NCBI RefSeq assembly: GCF_004348535.1
Contig: NZ_SMJX01000060.1
Location: 1 to 35,070, forward strand
Direction: 5' to 3'
DNA length: 35,070 nt
Source of the DNA: Actinomadura sp. KC216
GTDB lineage: Bacteria > Actinomycetota > Actinomycetes > Streptosporangiales > Streptosporangiaceae
Below the pieces are notes generated by a model. It had not been told where the DNA came from. It was given only the letters and a program-made list of their open reading frames with translations, and searched no databases. Made by a program: the position numbers and the translations under genes. This document shows, piece by piece, positions 29,143 through 35,070 of the stretch (the first letter of the stretch is position 1; each line of letters begins with the position of its first letter).

Positions 29143-30395
29143 GCCTCGACCCCCTTCCGCCGCAGGACGGCGGGAGCCGTCTCGCGGAGCCCGAACGATA
29201 GCGCCACGACGAGCGCCGCACCCCCGGCCGCGATGAACATCGCCGCCTGCAGCCCCCAGATGTCGGACGCGCGGCCCGCGACGAGCGGCCCGAGGAACCC
29301 GCCCGCCAGCTCGCCCACGCCCATGATCACACCGAGCGCGGTGGCGAGCGCGGCGCGCGGCACGGTCTCGGCCGGGATCGTCGCCATGAACAGCGTGAAG
29401 CAGCCGAGGCCCGTGTAGGTGAGGATCATCAGGGTGCCGAGCAGCACCGGGCTCTCCACGTACACGACGGCGATCGGGCAGAACACGGCGAGCGCGGTGA
29501 AGCCGACCAGCGCCTTGCGCCGCCCGATCCGGTCGGAGATCCCCGGCGTCGCGAACCCCCACAGCACCCACGCGACGCCCAGGCACGTCATGACGGCGCT
29601 CATCGTCCCCGAACCCCAGCCCTTCTCGTCCGTGAGGTACGTGGGCGTGAACGTGATCATCGTGACGAACCAGGTCAGGTAGCAGGGCGCGATCAGCATG
29701 CAGATCACGACGTTGCGCAGCCGCAGCACCTCCTTGACCGGCACCTTCGGCGCCTTGACCGGTTCCGCGGCCTCCCGCCGGGCGAGCGGCGGCCGTTCGA
29801 GGACGAACTTCGCGATCAGCCCGGCGATGATCAGCCCGGGGACGATGGTGACGAAGAACGCCGTCCGCCACCCGAAGTTGTCCGCCATCCAGACCACCAC
29901 GACCGGGGCGACGATCCCGCCCAGCAGCCCCGCCGACGACCCCTGCAGCAGCCCCATGTTCAGCCCGCGCCGCGACTCGCGGGACGCCTCCACCATCAGC
30001 GACTGCGACATCGGCAGCACCGCGCCCTCCGCCGTGCCCATCAGCGCGCGCGCCGCGAGCAGCCCGACGAACCCGGTCATCAGCCCGGACGCCGACGAGA
30101 ACAGCGAGAAGAGCAGCACGGCGGCGATCAGGATGGGCTTGCGCCGCCCCAGCCGGTCCGACAGGCTCCCGGCGAACATCCCCGCCAGCGCCCACGTCAG
30201 CGCGAGGACCCCGGACAGGACGCCGAGCTGCGAGTTCGACAGCCCGAAGTCGTCGTCCATGTAGGGGGCGAGGAACGCCAGGGCCTGCCGGTCGAAGAAC
30301 ACGAAGCCGAAGGCCAGGAACAGGATGACCAGCAGCCGGTTCTCGTACCGGTCGGCCGTGACGACGGGAGCGGTTCGCTTGAGCAGGGTCGTCAT
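29139..30395 (-). CDS. MFS transporter, anion:cation symporter type
   Basis: A 418-residue, 12-TM major facilitator importer. FGFVFFDRQALAFLAPYM in TM1, GSLSDRLGRRKP between TM2 and TM3, and GWRTAFFVTIVPG are typical of the ACS/aromatic acid or hexuronate importer group. It starts 3 bp after the cupin dioxygenase stop and overlaps the next gene by 4 bp. In this context it probably brings in the carboxylate or ketone that the operon degrades. Confidence 0.9.
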   Translation of the reverse strand: MTTLLKRTAPVVTADRYENRLLVILFLAFGFVFFDRQALAFLAPYMDDDFGLSNSQLGVLSGVLALTWALAGMFAGSLSDRLGRRKPILIAAVLLFSLFSSASGLMTGFVGLLAARALMGTAEGAVLPMSQSLMVEASRESRRGLNMGLLQGSSAGLLGGIVAPVVVVWMADNFGWRTAFFVTIVPGLIIAGLIAKFVLERPPLARREAAEPVKAPKVPVKEVLRLRNVVICMLIAPCYLTWFVTMITFTPTYLTDEKGWGSGTMSAVMTCLGVAWVLWGFATPGISDRIGRRKALVGFTALAVFCPIAVVYVESPVLLGTLMILTYTGLGCFTLFMATIPAETVPRAALATALGVIMGVGELAGGFLGPLVAGRASDIWGLQAAMFIAAGGAALVVALSFGLRETAPAVLRRKGVEA

Positions 30396-30398
30396 GGC

Positions 30399-30932
30399 TC
30401 AGCGGAACAGCGAGTTGACGTAGTCGGCGCCCAAGCCGACCTTGTCGTAGTGCTTGCGGCACATGTCGATGTAGTCGTGGACGTCGAAGAACCCCGCGGT
30501 GTCGCCGTTCTCGTCCAGCCAGATGAGCGGGCCCTTGACGATGAACAGCGTCTTCATCGGCTCCTCGTGCTCGTAGGCGACGAGGGTGTGGCCCTCGCCC
30601 GGCGCCTCGTAGACGAAGTCGCCGGCGGTGGCCGTCCAGGGACGCTCCAGGTAGCCCCACTTGCCGGAGATCGTGTAGGCGAACACCTCGTGCGGGTGGT
30701 AGTGCCGGTTGACGAGCCCGGCCTCCTTGGACCGCAGGATGTCGGACCAGGTGTTGTCCTTCACGTTGATCCACAGCGGGCGGGACCCGACCGTCTCGGT
30801 GAACGGCACGTAGTACCGGTCGTCGTCGGTGGCGACCTTGGACAGGTACACCTCCGGCAGCGCGTCCGGCTTGAACGAGTTCTCGATCGGCTTGAGGTCC
30901 TTCCAGAACTCCGAACCAGGGGTTTCCGGCAT
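30399..30932 (-). CDS. cupin dioxygenase, 2,4'-dihydroxyacetophenone dioxygenase family
   Basis: A 177-residue single-cupin protein of the DAD family, whose founding enzyme uses nonheme iron to cleave 2,4'-dihydroxyacetophenone to 4-hydroxybenzoate and formate. Seen: NRHYHPHEVFAYTISG with candidate metal ligands H77, H79 and H81, WGYLERPW, and GDFVYEAPGEGHTL with H115. Most family members are uncharacterised, so the real substrate may be another hydroxy-ketone or aromatic side chain. The ATG at 30932 follows GAGAGGAG. It is the first gene of the operon, preceded by a duplicated GTGAAC-N7-TCAC element, the first copy of which covers the ribosome-binding region. Confidence 0.82.
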   Translation of the reverse strand: MPETPGSEFWKDLKPIENSFKPDALPEVYLSKVATDDDRYYVPFTETVGSRPLWINVKDNTWSDILRSKEAGLVNRHYHPHEVFAYTISGKWGYLERPWTATAGDFVYEAPGEGHTLVAYEHEEPMKTLFIVKGPLIWLDENGDTAGFFDVHDYIDMCRKHYDKVGLGADYVNSLFR

Positions 30933-30981
30933 GTGAACGCTCCTCTCACGACGTGTTGCCGCGAGTGAACCCCCTGCTCAC
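30933..30981. promoter_or_regulatory. tandem GTGAAC-N7-TCAC elements before the dioxygenase operon
   Basis: GTGAAC-N7-TCAC occurs at 30933-30949 and at 30965-30981, same orientation, 32 bp apart (three helical turns). Each contains the dyad GTGA-N9-TCAC. They lie directly upstream of the dioxygenase ATG (minus strand) and are plausible sites for the AraC-type or another dimeric regulator. Confidence 0.5.
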
Positions 30982-31131
30982 TGCCCCCGTCTTTCCCGTG
31001 ACGGACGCCACCCTTTGCATATCTCAGACATCACCCCGTGGCCGCCGCGCCCGATGAGTTTCGGCCGCCACGCCAGTCGGTATGTCCGAGGCCGCAGCAC
31101 CGGGCCCGACGTCCACGAGAGAGAAGATTCG

Positions 31132-31689
31132 ATGATCGACCTCAAGCCCGCCTGCCACCGCATGATCGAGATCCTGGCGGGCGTCGACGACGCCCGGCTG
31201 GCCGACCCCACCCCGTGCGCCGACTACAGCGTCGGCGACCTGATCGATCATGTCGACGTGGTCGCGGACGGGTTCACCGCGCTCGCCCTGAGGAAGTACA
31301 GCGAGTCGGCCGACCGCGAGCCGAGCGCGGCGAACCTGGCGCCCGGCTGGCGGGACGTCGTCGCCGAGCACCTGCGGGCGCTCGGCGCGGCCTGGGACGA
31401 CCCGGCCGCCTGGGAGGGCGGCACCGACGTCGGCGGGGGCCTGGAACTGGCGAACGACGTGTGGGGCAAGATCACCCTGACCGAGATCGTGGTGCACGGC
31501 TGGGACCTCGCCAAGGCCACCGGCCGGCCCGCCGACATGCCCGAGGAGGCGGTGCGGCGCTGCTTCGATCACGTGGCGACGTTCGTGCCGAACGCACCCG
31601 TCCCGGCGCTGTGGGGCCCCGCCGTCGAGGTCCCCGCCGACGCCCCGCTGATCGACCGCGTGGTCGCCATCACCGGCCGGACCCCGTAG
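31132..31689 (+). CDS. TIGR03086-type metal-binding DinB-like protein
   Basis: A 185-residue four-helix-bundle protein of the maleylpyruvate-isomerase-N/DinB superfamily. Candidate metal ligands are H40 (DLIDHVDVV), E118 and H122 (TLTEIVVHGWDLAKATG), the characteristic triad; P27-C29 (TPCADYSVGDL) and the C-terminal VPADAPLIDRVVAITGR segment fit TIGR03086. Members often act in thiol-dependent (mycothiol) chemistry, but this subgroup is uncharacterised. The ATG at 31132 follows an AGAGAGAAG site. Divergent from the dioxygenase operon with about 200 bp between; its last 20 bp overlap the convergent GNAT gene. Confidence 0.85.
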   Translation: MIDLKPACHRMIEILAGVDDARLADPTPCADYSVGDLIDHVDVVADGFTALALRKYSESADREPSAANLAPGWRDVVAEHLRALGAAWDDPAAWEGGTDVGGGLELANDVWGKITLTEIVVHGWDLAKATGRPADMPEEAVRRCFDHVATFVPNAPVPALWGPAVEVPADAPLIDRVVAITGRTP

Positions 31690-32431
31690 CGGTCCGGTAG
31701 TTGTAGGGGCTGAGCTCGCTGAATCCCGAGCGCTCGTAAAGGCGGAGAGCCGGACCATTGCCGCGCTCCACCTGGAGGTACATGCGGCCGGCTTTCCGGC
31801 GTTCGGCCCACTCCGCCAGCGCGGCGAGGACGGCCCGTCCGGCGCCCTTTCCGCGCGCTTCGGGAAGGGTGGCCATGTTGAACACCCCCGTCCATCCGGT
31901 GTCGGCGACCGCGCGGCCGACCGCGGCCACATCGTCCCCGACCATCGCGCAGACAAAGGCGGACGGCCCCTTCACCCGGGCGAGCATGTTCCGCTCGGAG
32001 TCGGGGTCGCCGCCGTGCACGGCGTGCCAGGCGTCCAACCACGCGCGGGTCGGACGATCGTCCACCCGGACCCGTGGTGAGCCAGGGGCCCGCCCCAGGA
32101 CACGCCTGGCGGATGCCACCTGCAACGAAACAGCGCCCTCCCGCCGGTAGCCGCGCCTTTCCAGTGCGGCGTCGAGCCCGTCCGGGCACGCGCCCGGGGT
32201 GATCTGGAACCGCGCGTCCGCGCCGCGCCCGGTGTAGAAATCCTCGGCCTGGACGACCCTGCGCACCAATTCGCCCGGCGCGACCGCGCCGTGCGGAAGG
32301 ACGGTTCCCACCCACCAGGAACAGCGGGGGGCATGGCGCAGCCACCATCCGTCGACGTCTCGGACATGCTCCGCCGGGAGAGCCCGGGCCGCCCGCTCCT
32401 GGAGGCCCCGCACCATTTCTCGTCCGCTCAT
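31670..32431 (-). CDS. GNAT-family N-acetyltransferase
   Basis: A 253-residue acetyltransferase. The C-terminal half is the GNAT fold: VFNMATLPEARGKGAGRAVL carries the acetyl-CoA pyrophosphate loop (R-G-K-G-A-G), followed by MYLQVERGNGPALRLYERSGF. The N-terminal half (1-115) is a poorly conserved second lobe, as in many tandem GNATs. Substrate unknown. It begins 3 bp after the SRPBCC gene, so it is the last member of an ArsR-SRPBCC-GNAT transcription unit. Confidence 0.87.
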   Translation of the reverse strand: MSGREMVRGLQERAARALPAEHVRDVDGWWLRHAPRCSWWVGTVLPHGAVAPGELVRRVVQAEDFYTGRGADARFQITPGACPDGLDAALERRGYRREGAVSLQVASARRVLGRAPGSPRVRVDDRPTRAWLDAWHAVHGGDPDSERNMLARVKGPSAFVCAMVGDDVAAVGRAVADTGWTGVFNMATLPEARGKGAGRAVLAALAEWAERRKAGRMYLQVERGNGPALRLYERSGFSELSPYNYRTATGSGR

Positions 32432-32434
32432 GAA

Positions 32435-32932
32435 TCAGCCGACCGAAAGGCTCCTGTAGTACTCCACTTGAGCCGGGTAATAGTCGTCGAAGTCCGGCGC
32501 GGGCGTTCCTTCCCTGGAGGCGGAAAGGCGGTCGAGGTAGTACTCCCAGCCCGGCCCGGTCGTGGTCACGTCGGTGCCGGGGTCCAGGTGGTGCAGGAAG
32601 GTCAGCGTCGTGACGCCGTCGGCCTCGTCGAGGCGCGCCTCCAGATGCCAGCGCCCGTACTCGTCGACGGTCTCGACCTCGAGCCGCCGGGGCGGCTCGC
32701 AGGCGATGATCGTCATGTCGCTCTCGGGCTGCCCGTCCTCGTGCACCAGCGTGAGCCGGACGGTGGCGCCCGGCCTGCCCTCGCCGCTCCAGTGCGCGAA
32801 CCACCGGGCCGTCCGCTCCGGCTCGGTGATGCTCGCCCAGACGTCCTCGATCGTGGCCTTGTACTGGCGTGTCAGATGCAGGTCGGTGCCGGTCGCCGTG
32901 GCGAGCAGCCGCCCGGTGGGTGTCGGTTTCAT
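32435..32932 (-). CDS. SRPBCC (AHSA1-like) domain protein
   Basis: A 165-residue START/AHSA1-type ligand-binding fold: YKATIEDVWASITEPERTARWF at the start of the domain, a central WHLEARL strand and a C-terminal helix near YYPAQVEYYRSL. These proteins bind hydrophobic small molecules in a cavity; the ligand is unknown. The ATG at 32932 overlaps the stop of the ArsR gene (ATGA) and has GAGGAGGAA six bases upstream. The ArsR-SRPBCC pair is a common actinobacterial arrangement. Confidence 0.88.
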   Translation of the reverse strand: MKPTPTGRLLATATGTDLHLTRQYKATIEDVWASITEPERTARWFAHWSGEGRPGATVRLTLVHEDGQPESDMTIIACEPPRRLEVETVDEYGRWHLEARLDEADGVTTLTFLHHLDPGTDVTTTGPGWEYYLDRLSASREGTPAPDFDDYYPAQVEYYRSLSVG

Positions 32933-33306
32933 CCCGCGTTCCTCCTCGAATCGGTGGGTGGTTCCTCGCTGGTCGTGTGCGGTTCCGCCGGACGTTCCCG
33001 GCGCGTGCGGTGGACCTCCGTCCCCAGGGCGTCCAGGCGCTGGTCCCAGGCCTGCCTGCGGACCGTGGCCAGCCACCGGTCGATCTCCCGCAGCGCGCCG
33101 TGCTCGGCCCGGTAGTACCGCTCGCGCCCCACGGTGTCGGCCGCGACCAGCCCCGCCTCGCGCAGGACCCGCAGATGGCGGCTGACCGCCGGACGGCTGA
33201 TGTCCGGGAACGCGGCGGCCAGCGCACCGGCCGTCAGCGGCCCGTCGCCGAGCAGCACCACGATGCGGCGGCGCACCGGGTCGGCCACGGCGGCGAAGAC
33301 GTCCAT
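32929..33306 (-). CDS. ArsR-family repressor
   Basis: A 125-residue winged-helix repressor. The HTH is LTAGALAAAFPDISRPAVSRHL with the wing GLVAADTVGRERYYRAEH. It has no cysteines at all, so it is not a metal sensor of the ArsR/SmtB alpha3 or alpha5 cysteine types. The ATG at 33306 lacks a ribosome site but sits five bases after a TACATA -10 box, so the mRNA is probably leaderless; the core promoter is covered by a repeat that is likely its own operator. First gene of the ArsR-SRPBCC-GNAT operon. Confidence 0.88.
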   Translation of the reverse strand: MDVFAAVADPVRRRIVVLLGDGPLTAGALAAAFPDISRPAVSRHLRVLREAGLVAADTVGRERYYRAEHGALREIDRWLATVRRQAWDQRLDALGTEVHRTRRERPAEPHTTSEEPPTDSRRNAG

Positions 33307-33311
33307 GGGAA

Positions 33312-33341
33312 TATGTAACCTGTATGTTACGCGTTTGTCCA
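33312..33341 (-). promoter_or_regulatory. leaderless promoter and operator of the arsR operon
   Basis: On the minus strand TGGACA (33341-33336) is followed after 18 bp by TACATA (33317-33312) and, five bases later, the arsR ATG. Inside the promoter, GTAAC-N6-GTTAC (33315-33330) forms a dyad, also readable as TATGTAAC/TATGTTAC repeated at 11 bp. A protein bound there would block RNA polymerase, which fits autorepression by ArsR. Confidence 0.7.
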
Positions 33342-33376
33342 GCCGGGTGCCCGCCGTCGACGGTCCGCGGGCGGCC

Positions 33377-34198
33377 CTACGGCCCCGCAAGCTCGGCGAG
33401 GACGGCCGCGTGGTCGGAGGGCCACACCCCGCCGACGGGCCGGTCACCGACGCGGCGCACGGACCGGACGTGCCCGAGCCCGCCCGGCCCCGGCAGCCCC
33501 ACATGGATGTAGTCGATGCGCCCCGGCGGTTCGAGGGTCTGCGCCGCGTAGGGGTTGACCGGATCCCAGGTCACGGCGGGCGCGGCCGGGTCGGCGTACT
33601 CCCATGCGTCCACCAGGACCTGACCGGGGACGGCGGGCGCCGTCCGGTACCCGCCGAACAGGCGCATCTCGTCGGAATCGGGATGGGCGTTGTAGTCGCC
33701 GGTGACCACGGGCGGGAACGGGCTGCGGTCTCGGTGCGACGCGACGAACCTCGCTAGGGCCGTCACCTGGGCGCAGCGCACGGCAGACCCGTGCGGCTCC
33801 GAATTCAGGTGCGTGGTGAAGAACGGAACCGGGTGGACGGGGGCGTCCACCAGCGCGAACAGGGCCCGATGGCCGTCGTCGCGGCCGTCCCCGGTGGGCA
33901 GGCGCAGGACGTCCTGGTCGATGATCGGCCATCGGCTGAGAACGGCGTCGCCGACGTCGGCCGTCGAGCCGTCGAGGCGGGCGTGCCAGCGGCCGGGCCG
34001 GTCGGAGGGCGCCCACGTCCAGTGCATGCCGAGCCGGTCGGCGAGCCACCCGGCGAGGTTCTCGTCGCCCTCGTCCCAGACCTCCTGCAGCCCGACGATG
34101 TCGCAGTCGAGTTCCGCGAGCGTCGTCGCGATCGCCTCCCTGCGGGCTTCCCAAGGCCCGAACCGCCACCACACATTCCAGGTCAGGACTCGTACCAC
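33377..34198 (-). CDS. endonuclease/exonuclease/phosphatase (EEP) family hydrolase
   Basis: A 273-residue DNase I-like metal-dependent hydrolase. The family motifs appear in order: LTWNVWW (N8), VGLQEVWDE (E39), FTTHLNSEPHGSAVR, VVTGDYNAHPDSDEMR, GRIDYIHVG and WPSDHAAVLAEL. The substrate may be nucleic acid, sphingomyelin-like lipid or a phosphoinositide; the sequence does not decide. There is no signal peptide, so it is cytosolic. The GTG at 34198 has AGGGAG nine bases upstream; the open frame extends beyond it, but into sequence unlike the family. It lies 70 bp upstream of arsR on the same strand. Confidence 0.87.
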   Translation of the reverse strand: MVRVLTWNVWWRFGPWEARREAIATTLAELDCDIVGLQEVWDEGDENLAGWLADRLGMHWTWAPSDRPGRWHARLDGSTADVGDAVLSRWPIIDQDVLRLPTGDGRDDGHRALFALVDAPVHPVPFFTTHLNSEPHGSAVRCAQVTALARFVASHRDRSPFPPVVTGDYNAHPDSDEMRLFGGYRTAPAVPGQVLVDAWEYADPAAPAVTWDPVNPYAAQTLEPPGRIDYIHVGLPGPGGLGHVRSVRRVGDRPVGGVWPSDHAAVLAELAGP

Positions 34199-34285
34199 CG
34201 GGCCCCGCTCCCTTCGCGTCAACACCGGCAACATTCTCGGCGGCTGCCGGAATTGTCTAGAGTGCGGGGACCCTTGGAGGTGGAG

Positions 34286-34699
34286 ATGGGAACCTGGGAC
34301 GCGACCCCGTTCGGCAACGACACCGCCGCCGATTTCGCGGGCGACCTCGATGACCTGGCCTTGGACGAGCGTCCGGCCGCCGTCCGAGAAGCCTTGGAAG
34401 CCGTGCTCCGCGAGACGGATTACCTGGACCGTTCGGAGGGCGACACGGCCGTCGCCGCAGCCGCCCTGGTGGCGGCGCAATGCCCCGGCGGCCCACCTGC
34501 GGACCCCATCTACGGCCCGGAACAGCCTGTGCCGGACCTGCCCGACGACCTCCGAACCCTGGCGCTGGCCGCCCTCGACCGGGTGGCGGGCCCGAATTCC
34601 GAATCGCAGGACCTCTGGGCCGAAGCCGGCGACGGCCTCCAAGAATGGCACGCCGAACTAGACAAACTCCGGAAGGCCCTCAAGACGGACCCGAACTAG
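34286..34699 (+). CDS. DUF4259 protein
   Basis: A 137-residue, mostly helical, acidic protein starting MGTWDATPFGNDTAADFAGDL, the hallmark of DUF4259 (usual form MGTWG-PFxND-AADW). Function unknown. GGAGG at 34276-34280 lies five bases before the ATG, and TAGAGT near 34257 could be a -10 box. It ends in a lysine-rich helix. A hairpin follows the stop. Confidence 0.88.
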   Translation: MGTWDATPFGNDTAADFAGDLDDLALDERPAAVREALEAVLRETDYLDRSEGDTAVAAAALVAAQCPGGPPADPIYGPEQPVPDLPDDLRTLALAALDRVAGPNSESQDLWAEAGDGLQEWHAELDKLRKALKTDPN

Positions 34700-34709
34700 C
34701 CGTTCCGGG

Positions 34710-34731
34710 ACATGCCCGGCTGCGGGCATGT
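34710..34731 (+). terminator. terminator hairpin after the DUF4259 gene
   Basis: ACATGCCCG (34710-34718) and CGGGCATGT (34723-34731) form a perfect 9-bp stem with a GCTG loop, 10 bp beyond the stop codon. Confidence 0.65.
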
Positions 34732-34791
34732 GTGGCGAGGGGGCCTCGGGAGCGGTGGTGAAGGCAAAGCGTCGGTAGCCGACCGCTGGGT

Positions 34792-35070
34792 GTGGGTTGG
34801 GAACTGTGGCGGAATGTCTGCGGTGTGGCGGAGTGGTTCTCGCGGGAGATATCGGACACCGGGCGTCTGCGGCTGTCGTGCTTTCTTGCGGCGTTCATCG
34901 TCGGATTCCTGTTCATCCGGTTCAGCGTCCGGATGATTCGACGGCAGGTGCGGTGGTGGCCGGGGAACGTCACGCCGGGCGGGCAGCACATTCACCATGT
35001 CGTGTTCGGGCTGGTGTTCATGTGCGTCGGTGGCGTGGGCGGGCTCGCCATCGAGGACACGTCGTCCGGG
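34792..35070 (+). CDS. membrane protein with HIHH motif, 3' end outside window
   Basis: The first 93 codons of a membrane protein that runs off the right edge. A short amphipathic start (MGWELWRNV) is followed by a helix (LSCFLAAFIVGFLFIRF), a basic loop RMIRRQVRWWPGNVTPGG, then QHIHHVVFGLVFMCVGGVGGLAI. I recall the TPGGxHxHHxxxG pattern from conserved actinobacterial integral membrane proteins of unknown function. The GTG at 34792 is the only start in an open frame that begins after a TGA at 34759; no ribosome site is seen. Base composition is somewhat less GC-rich than the rest of the window. Confidence 0.6.
   Translation, partial: MGWELWRNVCGVAEWFSREISDTGRLRLSCFLAAFIVGFLFIRFSVRMIRRQVRWWPGNVTPGGQHIHHVVFGLVFMCVGGVGGLAIEDTSSG

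Noticed and set aside
28126..30774. A single 882-codon gene containing the MDR dehydrogenase
   Set aside because: Only the last 338 codons resemble a protein family; the preceding part lies out of frame over the MFS and cupin genes, and a GTG with a ribosome site and 4-bp overlap marks the true start.

Overview
The window is 35 kb of very GC-rich DNA with strong G/C at third codon positions, many GTG starts, dense gene packing and frequent 4-bp stop/start overlaps. Together with an actinobacterial-type SerC, citrate synthase 2, a DtxR-type iron repressor and a UdgX uracil-DNA glycosylase, this points to a filamentous actinomycete. An Actinomadura/Thermomonosporaceae-like host is my guess from general resemblance and cannot be verified here. 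I see no rRNA, tRNA, CRISPR array, insertion sequence or prophage; it reads as ordinary chromosome with some accessory islands.

Layout. Positions 1-8150: a left-truncated MFS exporter, ThpR (2H RNA phosphodiesterase), a large membrane protein built from repeated PH-like units, a secreted propeller-like protein, a possible 27-residue leaderless membrane peptide, a stand-alone GlmS-type glutamine amidotransferase, SerC and a small membrane protein. Positions 8305-16121: a 959-residue membrane receptor-like protein (cytoplasmic part resembling a degenerate P-loop domain, extracellular periplasmic-binding-protein domain), a perfect 15-bp terminator stem, then citrate synthase 2 and PdxH diverging from a repeat-rich intergenic region. 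PdxH is translationally coupled to a second MFS exporter; UdgX and a DtxR-type iron repressor diverge from each other. Positions 16425-21510: a PAS-GAF-SpoIIE-HATPase regulator with an unusual acidic insert, coupled to a zinc alcohol dehydrogenase, then a methyltransferase and small membrane proteins.

Positions 21624-26281: a DHA2 drug exporter fused to a C-terminal winged-helix domain, a thiolase/enoyl-CoA hydratase pair behind a repeat-rich promoter region, and a YcxB-like protein. Positions 26368-30932 (minus strand) hold the clearest metabolic island: a cupin of the 2,4'-dihydroxyacetophenone dioxygenase family, an MFS importer, a butanediol-dehydrogenase-like MDR enzyme and an SDR are packed with gaps of at most 3 bp or 4-bp overlaps, followed by an AraC-type regulator. 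A duplicated GTGAAC-N7-TCAC element precedes the operon. Positions 31132-35070: a DinB-like metal-binding protein, an ArsR-SRPBCC-GNAT operon with a textbook leaderless promoter and a repeat lying across its core, an EEP-family hydrolase, a DUF4259 protein and a membrane protein running off the right edge.

The most interesting items are the receptor-like protein at 8305-11184, the small catabolic operon with its tandem operator candidates, the repeat architecture between citrate synthase and pdxH, the transporter/winged-helix fusion with its duplicated start region, and UdgX. No single locus is obviously a wholly new defence or mobile system.
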